Source: Pseudomonadota bacterium (GTDB taxonomy: Bacteria > Cyanobacteriota > Vampirovibrionia > Obscuribacterales > Obscuribacteraceae). From it: a stretch of 34,208 nt of DNA. The first letter of the stretch is position 1. Each line of letters starts with the position of its first letter. This document shows, one piece after another, positions 1 to 7,393 of the stretch. The position numbers and the translations under genes were made by a program. The DNA lies in contig JAJPJO010000470.1 of NCBI GenBank assembly GCA_021324135.1, positions 1-34,208 on the forward strand, written 5' to 3'. Under the pieces are notes generated by a model. It had not been told where the DNA came from, made no database searches, and saw only the letters and a list, made by a program, of their open reading frames with translations.

Positions 1-603
1 CAACAAGTAGATGTCGTCCTCCTGCCACTTGTAGGCATGATGCTCGACTTCCACTTGCCAGTCACCGATAAAGCGCGTCACGATGTGCGATCGCGGATGA
101 CCTTTCCGCTCCGATTCGCTGATGTGACCCTGGTCGATTAAGTCCTGGACCGCCGAATGATCGCGACTCAACTGCGCGAATTTGTTGTCGCGCAGCCTGT
201 AAATCCGCGAATCGCCAACATGAGCGCAGTGGACGAAGTCGTCACCGATGACTACAACAACGGCTGTCGTGCCCATTCCCCAGAGTTCAAGCTGATTTCG
301 ACCGCGCTGATATATCTCGGCGTTGGCTGATATAAACAGCTTGTCGACCCAGCTTTTGACGGCACGGCGAGTGCTCAAGTTGGGCTTCTTCTTGTTGGTG
401 GCATCCTCGAAGGTGTCGATAAACAGCTGGCTGGCAACGGAACCTCCGTTGTGCCCGCCCATGCCGTCGGCGACAATCAGGATGCGCTTGTCTTTGCTAA
501 TCCAGAATCTGTCCTGGTTTTCGCTTCTGAGCAGGCCGACGTCGGTGAGACCGGCGGCAGTCAGCTTCAGTTTCGGCGTTTTAAGCGTTCCCAGGTTGGG
601 CAT
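1..603 (-). CDS. PP2C-family serine/threonine protein phosphatase (C-terminus cut off by window edge)
   Basis: The frame is open for 201 codons from ATG at 603 to the window edge, so the gene is partial. PP2C/Stp1/PrpC metal-binding motifs are in order: SENQDRF (Asp31), ADGMGGH (Asp46, Gly47), and GDSRIY (about residues 130-135) after the GMGTTAVVVV strand. The family removes phosphate from Ser/Thr with two Mn/Mg ions, and bacterial members usually counteract Hanks-type kinases or act in stress signalling. The last conserved Asp motif would lie beyond the window. No signal peptide or membrane segment is seen in the visible part, so it is probably cytosolic. The upstream ribosome site is weak (AGAAAG). 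A terminator at 679-715 separates it from the gene upstream on the same strand, so it probably has its own promoter in the short gap. No partner kinase is visible. Confidence 0.9.
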   Translation of the reverse strand, partial: MPNLGTLKTPKLKLTAAGLTDVGLLRSENQDRFWISKDKRILIVADGMGGHNGGSVASQLFIDTFEDATNKKKPNLSTRRAVKSWVDKLFISANAEIYQRGRNQLELWGMGTTAVVVVIGDDFVHCAHVGDSRIYRLRDNKFAQLSRDHSAVQDLIDQGHISESERKGHPRSHIVTRFIGDWQVEVEHHAYKWQEDDIYLL

Positions 604-678
604 TCTTTCTAATTTTCTTTCCCCAGACGAGAGGATAGCAAAGATTGTGCTGTTCGCACAGCTTTCCTGTTAAGAAAA

Positions 679-715
679 GAGCCGAGCCCCAGCAAAGACT
701 GCCGGGGCTCGGCTC
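679..715 (-). terminator. Rho-independent terminator after the 726-2258 gene
   Basis: A perfect 12-bp stem is formed by 679-690 and 704-715 (GAGCCGAGCCCC and its complement) with a 13-nt loop. Read on the minus strand it is followed by TTTTCTT. It starts 11 nt past the stop of the unrecognised gene and lies upstream of the PP2C gene. Confidence 0.85.
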
Positions 716-725
716 CGCGGATGCG

Positions 726-2258
726 CTACCGTTGGGGCAACCGGATCGAAATGCTCACCATCTCCGGCTGGCCACTTTGTGGCGCCGGCAATGGCGGCAG
801 TTTGATCGGTACACTCACCATCTCCGTCTCACCAGCTTGTGCGACCGGCGATGGCGCCTTCGAGGCAACGGAGCTGGACACTGAACCGGACGACGGCGAG
901 GATGCCGGCGAGGACGACGAGCGGCGCGTCTTACGTGTCAGCGCGGCGTAGAGATCCGTACCTGATGTAAGCACGCAACTCGTCGCATTTTGAACCGGGG
1001 TGACCTTCGTGACAACAGGCGATGACTGAGAAGCCCCCTGCCTCGACCGGCTTGCGCCAGTCTCGACACCGGGATTGCCGCCGCCTGCCGTCCTATTTCC
1101 ACCCCCGGTCTGACTCACGCCTGCCGACCTGTTTCCGCCTCCGGTCTGACTGACGCCTGCCGGCCTCTGTGCACCCGAACCATCAGCAGCCGGCTGAGCC
1201 GCGACTGCCGATGCGCCGCCGTTCCCACCGTTCTGAAACATGGCGGCGACCTGATCGAAGCGAGCCCGATACTTGATCTTGAGCCGCTCGAACAGTTCCT
1301 GCCGTTTGCGCACAGAATCAGCAGTCGGCGGTCTGTTCTTCAGCCTGCCGACGAGGACCGCCTCGGCAAGCTCACGCGCTTTCTTCTGGTAGATTTTGAA
1401 CCACTTTTCGCGAATGGTCCAAAACTGCTGCTCTTTGTTGTAGAGCGGCAGCGGCACGACCTTGATCTGAAAGCGCGTCTCGTAGTCATCCGTTTCCGCG
1501 AAATGCCAGGTCACGCCTTGCACTTCCAGAACCAGATTGACATAGAAGTCCGCCTTCACACCAGGTTTTTTCTCCGGCAAGTCATTGGCATCCTTCGCCA
1601 GCCACCAGGGCGTCGGCTTGCGGATCACCTGCCAGTACTGCTTCCAGACGTGCGTTTTCCCGGTCGCATCGGGATACCATGCGGCCGGAACGCGTTTGCG
1701 CGTGAAGGGTGGGTGCCAGATATTCCAGTCGGCAAGCTCGTCAAGCGTTTCATCCTCGCCGAAGAAATTGGGCGTACAGCGATCGATGCGCAGGCAGTCG
1801 AACTGCACCGCCAGCGATTCGAACTCCTTCGCCAAATTGATCTTGGCGTGATGAACGCAGTGGATTGCAAAGAAAACACGCCTCGGGTCGGCCGCCAGCT
1901 CTTTGACAAACTGCAGCTGTAGCTCACTTAACTGCCTTGTGTGAAAAGGCCGTGCCGGTCCGATTGCCGAGAAGAAGTTTTCTTCGAGTCCACCTTTGAC
2001 ACTGTCGACAACGTCATAGCCCGGCTGCCCGCCGCGGGCGACAGAGCCATGATCGTATGAGAGCATGAGCGTATCAGCGATCGCATCGGGGTCCAGGTCG
2101 GCAATCTCTTTGGTGAAGAGATTACCATCCACCGGCCCGTGGTCGCCTACGCCCCGACCAAACGAGCACCGCCCGCCGTGGGCATGCCCGATGGTGAGGT
2201 CCATTGCGAATCCATGGCCGGGACCTCCGGGTGCCATGGCATGATCGATTCCATGCAT
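726..2258 (-). CDS. Unrecognised 510-residue protein with 12-residue C-terminal repeats
   Basis: I do not recognise the family. The start at 2258 is chosen because GGAG stands about 8 nt upstream on the minus strand; the longer frame to 2336 has no such site. The N-terminal 45 residues are Gly/His rich. Residues about 50-340 look globular, with many Trp, a Cys/His cluster (HCVHHAK) and a basic amphipathic stretch near 270-340. After this comes a low-complexity Ser/Gly/Gln tail containing two copies of AGVSQTGGGNR(S/T) and a third partial copy. The protein ends with two copies of a short motif, EMVSVPIKLP and EMVSISIRLP. No signal peptide or membrane helix is visible. It diverges from the kinase gene across about 78 nt of shared upstream DNA and ends at a strong terminator. 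The repeat tail could be a flexible linker carrying the two C-terminal motifs, but function is unknown. Confidence 0.75.
   Translation of the reverse strand: MHGIDHAMAPGGPGHGFAMDLTIGHAHGGRCSFGRGVGDHGPVDGNLFTKEIADLDPDAIADTLMLSYDHGSVARGGQPGYDVVDSVKGGLEENFFSAIGPARPFHTRQLSELQLQFVKELAADPRRVFFAIHCVHHAKINLAKEFESLAVQFDCLRIDRCTPNFFGEDETLDELADWNIWHPPFTRKRVPAAWYPDATGKTHVWKQYWQVIRKPTPWWLAKDANDLPEKKPGVKADFYVNLVLEVQGVTWHFAETDDYETRFQIKVVPLPLYNKEQQFWTIREKWFKIYQKKARELAEAVLVGRLKNRPPTADSVRKRQELFERLKIKYRARFDQVAAMFQNGGNGGASAVAAQPAADGSGAQRPAGVSQTGGGNRSAGVSQTGGGNRTAGGGNPGVETGASRSRQGASQSSPVVTKVTPVQNATSCVLTSGTDLYAALTRKTRRSSSSPASSPSSGSVSSSVASKAPSPVAQAGETEMVSVPIKLPPLPAPQSGQPEMVSISIRLPQR
1083..1165 (-). repeat. 36-nt in-frame tandem repeat
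   Basis: The octamer GCCTGCCG recurs at 1083, 1119 and 1155, exactly 36 nt apart, with mostly identical sequence between. It encodes the 12-residue AGVSQTGGGNR(S/T) repeat in the 726-2258 protein. Copy number could vary between strains. Confidence 0.85.
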
Positions 2259-2336
2259 AGGTTTTCTCCGTAATCCAGCATGTTGCCACGCTGTTTTTTT
2301 GTGTTTACAAGCTGAAGATACGGGCGGGATTCGCAA

Positions 2337-3374
2337 GTGAGCCCGGTCGCAGGCGAGTACAATAGCGGTGTTCGCCGTCGAAGCGTGGAGACCGCCTTGT
2401 CCTTACCACCTGAAGACCCATCACTGACTCTCTTGAGCCCCGCTCCGGAAGAAAAACTGCAGGCCTGGCTGCAAGAGTTCTTCGGCAAAGCAGTATCAAT
2501 GACAAATCGCGAGCTTTTGCGGCACCGCGACTTGAGTTGCGTGGAGCGCCTGACTTTCAAAGACGCCCTCCCAGAAACGCTGATTTACAAACAGGTTTTG
2601 CCCCCCTGGGACGTAGAGCAAGACCTGCACGAACGCATCCTCATCCCCTCGATTGCCAGCTCGCCGCAGTTGTACATGACGGCACACTACGGCTCCCTGA
2701 CTGCCATGCTGCTCGAGGATCTGGGAACGGTGTCATTGAAGGAAAATGCCCAGCGCATGATTGCACGGCAGCTCGGCGAAGAACTGGCCCGCATGCACCG
2801 CGCTTACCAATACCGCATCGACGAGATCATCCAGATGAACGTTTTGCGCTCGCTCACTCCCATCGACTTCGAGGAGTGCGTCTCCTCCATGGTCGAGCAT
2901 ATGTCGGGCTGGGGCGATATAGAAGCGGAGCGAGCAAAGCTCCTTGTCCAGACCGCCAGAACCATCGCTCATCGTCTCGCCGGCGAGCCCATCACTCTCA
3001 TCCACGGGGACCTGTACAGCGAAAACATCATCATGCGCGGCGAACGGCTGTTCATCATCGATTGGTCATGGTTCACGATGATCAGCGTTCCCACTATCGA
3101 CCTGGCAACACTGACTTCAAACCACGCGAAGAACGGCACGCTCAGGGAGTTCACAGAGGATCTCCTCGAGGCATACTGTTTCGAATCGGGACGAAAAACC
3201 GACGACGTGCGCGATGTTTTGCCGTATGCCTCCGTGTTCGAACGTATGCTCTTTCTCAACTGGCTTGTGCAGCGGAAGCAGCGTGGCATCCTCGGCACGA
3301 CAGTCGGCCCGGTGGAGAAGGTCATGGACAAAATCGGCGCCGAGATCGAAGGGGCTTGCCGCAGCTTGGCATGA
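2337..3374 (+). CDS. APH/choline-kinase-like phosphotransferase
   Basis: This 345-residue protein has the aminoglycoside phosphotransferase (APH) fold signature: LIHGDLYSENII (His223, Asp225 catalytic base, Asn230) followed 12 residues later by FIIDWSW (Asp242, the DFG-equivalent metal ligand). Lys85 in LIYKQV may be the ATP-binding lysine of the N-lobe. The family transfers phosphate from ATP to small hydroxyl compounds or sugars; a resistance role cannot be assumed. The start is uncertain: GTG at 2337 has only a weak GGGCGGG upstream, and GTG at 2385 or ATG at 2496 are in frame. The catalytic part is unaffected. It runs divergent from the 726-2258 gene and converges on the M24 peptidase with only 29 nt between stops. 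No signal peptide is seen, so it is likely cytosolic. Confidence 0.85.
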   Translation: MSPVAGEYNSGVRRRSVETALSLPPEDPSLTLLSPAPEEKLQAWLQEFFGKAVSMTNRELLRHRDLSCVERLTFKDALPETLIYKQVLPPWDVEQDLHERILIPSIASSPQLYMTAHYGSLTAMLLEDLGTVSLKENAQRMIARQLGEELARMHRAYQYRIDEIIQMNVLRSLTPIDFEECVSSMVEHMSGWGDIEAERAKLLVQTARTIAHRLAGEPITLIHGDLYSENIIMRGERLFIIDWSWFTMISVPTIDLATLTSNHAKNGTLREFTEDLLEAYCFESGRKTDDVRDVLPYASVFERMLFLNWLVQRKQRGILGTTVGPVEKVMDKIGAEIEGACRSLA

Positions 3375-3403
3375 CACCAGCTTCGGTGGCACGTAAGCCA
3401 ATT

Positions 3404-4507
3404 TTAAAAACGCCAGTAAGGGGCCATTGTCAAGCGCTCCACCCCATCGTCGGTGACCACCAGGTCGTCTTCGATGCGCACGCCCCCGACGCCGTCGATG
3501 TAGATGCCGGGCTCGTCCGTGATGACCGTTCCGGCGGCAAGCGGGCTCTTCTCGTAGTCAAACGGGTCATGCGCCTCCAGCCCCAGGCTGTGCCCGAGCC
3601 CATGGGTGAAGTACTTGCCGTAGCCGCGCTCGGCAATATACTGGCGCGCGACACCATCGTACTCCTTCCACATCACTCCTGGTTTCAGAGCCTTGCGAGC
3701 CGCCTGGTTAGCCTCGAGAACGATCTTGTAAACCTCGCGCATCTTCGCGCTAGGTTGTTTGCCGGGCACAAAAACGGTGCGCGTTATGTCCGAGCAGTAG
3801 CCACCAGGGAAGACACCACCGAAATCCATGACCACAGGCTCGCCAGGCTTTAGCTTACGGTCGGAAGTGGCATGGTGCGGAACGGCGGAATTGGGTCCGC
3901 TGGCGACGATTGATGAGAAGCTGTTGTCGACGGCGCCGTGCTTGCGCAGGCGCATATCGATTTCCAGCGCCACTTCGTTTTCCGTCATGCCCGGTTTGAT
4001 CAAGCGCACCACCTCGGCGTAGACGCGGCTGGTCGCCTTGCACGCCTGCCTGATCTCAGCAATCTCGTCGGGCTCTTTGTACTGCCTGAGCCGTTCAATC
4101 AGTCCGGATGTATTCACCAGGTTGGCTTGCAAGTCCTTCTTCCACTCCTGGTAAACCTGGTAGGGAAGCCGGTTTCCCTCGAAGCCGACCGGGCTCTTGC
4201 CTGTCAGTCCGGCCTGTTCCAGTGCCTGATTGATTGACACCGTCGCTTTTTTGCCGCGCTCCATCTTCACCAGCCGGAAGCCCTTCGCCTCGCTTTTCGC
4301 TCTGGCGAAATACCGGGCGTCCGTGATGATGAATGCTTTGTCGGCGGTGATCAGCAAGACGGCAGTCGATCCGGCAAAGCCGCTGATGTACAGAACGTTT
4401 TGATTGTTGGGCTGGGTGGACTGCCCGGACTCGTTTACCTTGACCAACAATCCCTTCAGCCTCGACTTCTGCAATTGCCTCTGGAGTTTTTCAAGACGTC
4501 TGTTCAT
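3404..4507 (-). CDS. pepQ: M24 family Xaa-Pro aminopeptidase / dipeptidase
   Basis: This 367-residue protein matches the creatinase/prolidase family in length and layout: an N-terminal creatinase-like domain (about 1-135) and a C-terminal pita-bread catalytic domain. All five metal ligands are present: Asp228 (VVMDFGG), Asp240 (CSDITRT), His306 (HGLGHSLGLE), Glu332 (TDEPGIY) and Glu346 (VRIEDDL). The dinuclear enzyme cleaves X-Pro bonds in peptide turnover in the cytosol. The sequence suits PepQ/PepP, and exact specificity cannot be told. The ATG at 4507 has only a weak AGG upstream. The gene lies downstream of the MscS channel on the same strand, about 45 nt past the shifted channel terminus, so they may be co-transcribed. 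No frame damage is seen. Confidence 0.93.
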   Translation of the reverse strand: MNRRLEKLQRQLQKSRLKGLLVKVNESGQSTQPNNQNVLYISGFAGSTAVLLITADKAFIITDARYFARAKSEAKGFRLVKMERGKKATVSINQALEQAGLTGKSPVGFEGNRLPYQVYQEWKKDLQANLVNTSGLIERLRQYKEPDEIAEIRQACKATSRVYAEVVRLIKPGMTENEVALEIDMRLRKHGAVDNSFSSIVASGPNSAVPHHATSDRKLKPGEPVVMDFGGVFPGGYCSDITRTVFVPGKQPSAKMREVYKIVLEANQAARKALKPGVMWKEYDGVARQYIAERGYGKYFTHGLGHSLGLEAHDPFDYEKSPLAAGTVITDEPGIYIDGVGGVRIEDDLVVTDDGVERLTMAPYWRF

Positions 4508-4551
4508 CAGCGATACCTGGTTGTGGAGCGGTTGCTCTGGGGGGCGAGCAA

Positions 4552-4740
4552 CTACTCTACCAGATCGGCGAAGTGATGCGCGGGCACCGCTAACAACTCC
4601 TCAGGTTGCCTGAAAGCCCGCATCGTCTGCCTGGCGTGCGGCTGCGGCAGCACGATGCGGGGCTTATCCAGAGGAGGTTGTCGGCGGATTTTCTCAGTCA
4701 TGAGCCGGCGGCGGAAGACCATCGGCTTCGGTGGTTCAAC
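4552..4740 (-). pseudogene. Out-of-frame C-terminal segment of the MscS channel
   Basis: In the +1 frame relative to the channel gene, the DNA encodes a stretch that reads as the MscS C-terminal domain: a helix-like VFRRRLMTEKIRR, then PRIVLPQPHARQTMR, which matches the family's conserved 'GI.iPfPq..v' segment, and a stop at 4552. In the channel's own frame translation stops at 4736-4738 after DGKPRC, before this segment. The frame change must lie near 4738-4785. A real indel, a sequencing error or +1 slippage at the TGT-TGA stop are all possible. Confidence 0.6.
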
Positions 4741-5515
4741 AGCGCGGCTTACCATCCAGAGCCGAGCCATCGCCGGTGTGCACGGGCTCCTGAGCAAGCG
4801 CTGTGCCCAGGATGGCTGTGTGATCGTCTCGCCTGTCGCCGGCCGCGATCTTGACACCATCCACGGTGACAACAACCTTAGCGGCGCCGTCGCCTTTCAT
4901 CACCTTGATAGACCGGCCAAGCGCTTCCCGGTTGGGAACGAAGTAAATCCCATCAGGCAGCTCGAGAACAGTCTCGCGCAACCCGATGTCGATCACCTTG
5001 CCCTTGACGCCGTCCAGCCCCTGAACCTGGATTTCATCACCGAGGCGGAAGCGCGGGCGGAAGTTGAGCAGGATGCCGCCGATCCAGTCGCTGGCAGCGC
5101 CTTGCATCGCCAATCCGAGAGCAACGCCAACAGCGCCGAAGCCCACGAGGAGCTTGGCGAGCAGGTCAGGAGCGATGAATGTCGCCGCCACAACCAGCGC
5201 GATGCCCCAGTACGACAGGACGGCAGCGCGGCTGACGATGCGGCGGCTGCGCTCGTCGGCATGCTTGCTCAAGGCGAGGAGTTTGCTGACCCCTTCTTTG
5301 AACGGGTCGAACAGCCCGTAAGCAAGCGTGAGCACAATCAGGCCCACGAAGATGTTCGGGGCCAGGGGAACAAGTCCCTTGAGAAAAGCCTTGCCCGTCT
5401 CGAGCATCTCGTTTTGCAGCCCGACGCTGAAAACAGACGTGCCGACGAACATGTACGCCAGCACAATGACCGAGGCGAACGGAATTAGTTTCTTCCACTT
5501 CAAATTCTTGATCAT
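4736..5515 (-). CDS. mscS: Small-conductance mechanosensitive channel, MscS family (frame-disrupted at C-terminus)
   Basis: Three hydrophobic segments fit TM1 (about 12-34), TM2 (about 48-68) and TM3 (about 100-150). TM3 contains the Gly/Ala-rich pore helix GAVGVALGLAMQGAASDWIG, the hallmark of MscS. It is followed by the beta domain (FRLGDEIQVQGLDGVKGKV, then LPDGIYFVPNREAL). The family forms heptameric inner-membrane channels opened by membrane tension during osmotic downshock. The start at 5515 is supported by AGAGGAAGG about 6 nt upstream. The 259-residue frame ends early, and the expected C-terminal segment continues in the +1 frame down to 4552. Without the shift the protein would lack the end of its cytosolic cage. 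The M24 peptidase follows on the same strand. Confidence 0.85.
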   Translation of the reverse strand: MIKNLKWKKLIPFASVIVLAYMFVGTSVFSVGLQNEMLETGKAFLKGLVPLAPNIFVGLIVLTLAYGLFDPFKEGVSKLLALSKHADERSRRIVSRAAVLSYWGIALVVAATFIAPDLLAKLLVGFGAVGVALGLAMQGAASDWIGGILLNFRPRFRLGDEIQVQGLDGVKGKVIDIGLRETVLELPDGIYFVPNREALGRSIKVMKGDGAAKVVVTVDGVKIAAGDRRDDHTAILGTALAQEPVHTGDGSALDGKPRC

Positions 5516-6157
5516 GGTGAACCTTCCTCTTTCATGGTTAAGGAACAGTAGTCATCGCAGCCAAAACCCCTTGCCCTCGTTTCATTCGAGAGCCAGGAAG
5601 TAGTTAAGCTGCGAGTCCCATCGTTTCTCCCGCTGGCGACCGTTGTATCGAAATAAAACTGCTGAAACGAGGGCACCCCAACCTTTCAGGCAGATCATCA
5701 GATCTTTCTGTTTCTGGTTGAGGAACCAATCGGAGTCAGTTGTTATTTATCTCGTTATCGCAGCCGATCGTTTTACAGAAGAAAAATGCCTAAAAAACCT
5801 ACGCAAAGAGCTTTAATGTTTTCAATGTGTGTAAGGCTAATGGTGCCTGTTTTAGATGTTTATTTGTTCATCTTATCAAGACGAAACTTTTCAGAGCTCC
5901 GCTAGATATCGCAGCTTGCACCCCTTTGCTCTTGACAATCAAAAGCGTTCAATTCGGAAAAGCTTTGACAGCAATGGCTTTCCGGATTCTACAACGGAGA
6001 GGAAGGAACCCTACAACTGAAACGATGGAACCGTATAACTGAAAGGCACGCACACCACACACAACAAACGCAACACACACATCACCCTCACCGTTGCCAC
6101 CGTATATGGTGCCCGGCGAGGCGGAAAGCGGGAACACCCCGCGCGTGCAGCAAACGA
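5516..6157. other. Gene-free stretch with one long-range inverted repeat
   Basis: I see no convincing coding sequence in these 640 bases; the short frames lack ribosome sites and protein-like composition. It must hold the promoter of the minus-strand channel gene. It contains the 13-bp inverted repeat listed separately. A CA-rich low-complexity tract lies at about 6045-6085. Two TTGACA hexamers at 5932 and 5965 have no good -10 partner. Confidence 0.5.
5572..5675. repeat. 13-bp perfect inverted repeat with 78-nt spacer
   Basis: TGCCCTCGTTTCA at 5572-5584 is exactly complementary to TGAAACGAGGGCA at 5663-5675. It lies just upstream of the MscS gene. It could be the base stem of a structured RNA, a pair of regulator half-sites, or chance. 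Confidence 0.5.
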
Positions 6158-6763
6158 TCAAATCGCCGGTCCGCAAACGCCTCGGAAAAGCGAGTCGAGA
6201 GATGACTTCAAGGCTGCATTGAAGAGCAATTCGATGCCGTAACGAAAAGAGCCGTCATAGAATCTCGAGAATCGCTGATAAGCACCGCTTGCCGCCATGG
6301 CAACACCCTGGTTTGCCTGTCCATCGAAAAGGACGACGCGATCGTAGTCGTCGACTCGCAGTTCGACATCACCAGTCCGATCCTGAATTAAGAGCAGACA
6401 TGTGTCGGAAACCACTGCGCGCAACTCGGACGGCGTCAATTCGCACATGATATTAATCATGCCTTCGCTGTCATGCCTGCGAACTGACGTGTAAAAAAGC
6501 ACCGTCAGTCCCGGGATCTTATCTTTGCGTGATGGCGAATGGTTCTTGGTTTTGTCAGAATCGACAACAGTCGTCGATCCGCAGTGTCTTGAAAGTCTTT
6601 CGATCAAGGCACTGTAGTCAGTCGAATCGCCAGTCTCGTCCACACCACAATCAGCGCGACTTCTTCTTTTTTTCGAACAATTTTCGGAACGTTCGACTTT
6701 CGCTCGTTGATTCGAACGAGCAGGCTCGAGCACTTCATCGGTACCGACCCTGAGGGTCACCAT
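6158..6763 (-). CDS. Hypothetical protein, 201 residues, unrecognised
   Basis: The start at 6763 is chosen because GGGAG lies 5 nt before the ATG on the minus strand; an upstream in-frame ATG at 6781 has no such site. The first 75 residues are charged and low in complexity (many Arg, Ser, Lys, Asp). From about residue 80 the protein looks globular, with alternating hydrophobic strands (GLTVLFYTSV, LLLIQDRTGDVELRVDDYDRV) and a C-terminal amphipathic helix rich in Phe/Tyr. There is no signal peptide or membrane segment. It stands alone between two gene-poor stretches and I recognise no family. Confidence 0.5.
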   Translation of the reverse strand: MVTLRVGTDEVLEPARSNQRAKVERSENCSKKRRSRADCGVDETGDSTDYSALIERLSRHCGSTTVVDSDKTKNHSPSRKDKIPGLTVLFYTSVRRHDSEGMINIMCELTPSELRAVVSDTCLLLIQDRTGDVELRVDDYDRVVLFDGQANQGVAMAASGAYQRFSRFYDGSFRYGIELLFNAALKSSLDSLFRGVCGPAI

Positions 6764-7393
6764 TTGTACTCCCGACTTCAATCAGCGCATGTGCAAACAC
6801 AGGCGCCAAGAGCAAGCTTTATTAGTAAAGACAATGCGAACAACCAGTTTATACATCAAGTTTTGCAAAAAGTCAGTGGGGAAATTACGTAGTTAGCCAG
6901 CCAACATTTTTGCAGCTGAGTCTATGGGGGGATGCAGGCGTTCAAGGAAGAACCGCATGAATCGCCGCGGCTCCCAACCTGCGTTCCGGCACACGCGGTG
7001 CTCGTTTGCACCTGATATTGCCCCGTTTCAGAACTACCAATTAGCAGCGCTGGAGAACGTTTCAAATGTTCCAAAATTGATTTCATTTCTTGTTGCGCTG
7101 ATATCCGCTTCCTTAGAGTTAGTAGCCTCTTTCTCCCTCATCATCCAGTGTCGCGCCCAAAAATTCTTGCCACCACCTACGGTTCAACAAAAGCAAAGAG
7201 CGAAAGGAGGCTCCTGAGTTGATGCGCAATCGGACAGCTGAGGCTGAGGTCGATGCGCGATCGGACGGATGAGGCGGAGGTTCAGTGCGCTATCGCACGG
7301 ATGAGGCTGAGGTTCGGTGTACGGTTCTGTGCTGATGCGCAGTCACACAGATAAAGACAGCATCAGCGTATTCCAGACAAGGAGAGACTGCTT
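6764..7393. other. Gene-poor stretch ending in tandem repeats
   Basis: No credible gene is seen here; a 97-codon plus-strand frame at 6924-7217 lacks a ribosome site and has Arg/Cys-rich, shadow-like composition. The last 170 bases hold the tandem repeats listed separately and the leader of the 7394 gene, whose ribosome site GGAGA precedes the ATG by 8 nt. Confidence 0.5.
7221..7316 (+). repeat. Three tandem ~32-nt repeats upstream of the 7394 gene
   Basis: Units begin at 7221, 7252 and 7285, with lengths 31, 33 and 32. Each follows the pattern (G)ATGCGC-ATCGGAC-GATGAGGC-GAGGTT with few changes. The third contains a perfect small hairpin, GTGCG-CTAT-CGCAC (7285-7298). A more diverged relative may follow up to 7352. 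They lie 78 nt or more before the ATG at 7394, where operator repeats or a repetitive leader could sit. Confidence 0.75.

Noticed and set aside
1083..1165. 36-nt repeats as a CRISPR array
   Set aside because: Units are head to tail without unique spacers and encode an in-frame peptide repeat.
2537..3853. 438-codon plus-strand frame
   Set aside because: It overlaps the APH-like kinase in another frame and the M24 peptidase antisense. Composition is Arg/His/Pro rich and no motif is present, while both real genes have catalytic motifs.
4655..5488. 277-codon plus-strand frame
   Set aside because: Antisense to MscS, whose TM helices and ribosome site are clear; the frame has no ribosome site.
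5932..5993. Two TTGACA hexamers as possible promoters
   Set aside because: Neither has a good -10 hexamer at 16-18 nt and no plus-strand gene follows.
6924..7217. 97-codon plus-strand frame
   Set aside because: Arg/Ser/Cys-rich start and no ribosome site; probably non-coding.
7221..7316. 32-nt repeats as a CRISPR array
   Set aside because: Units abut with no spacers and no cas gene is near.
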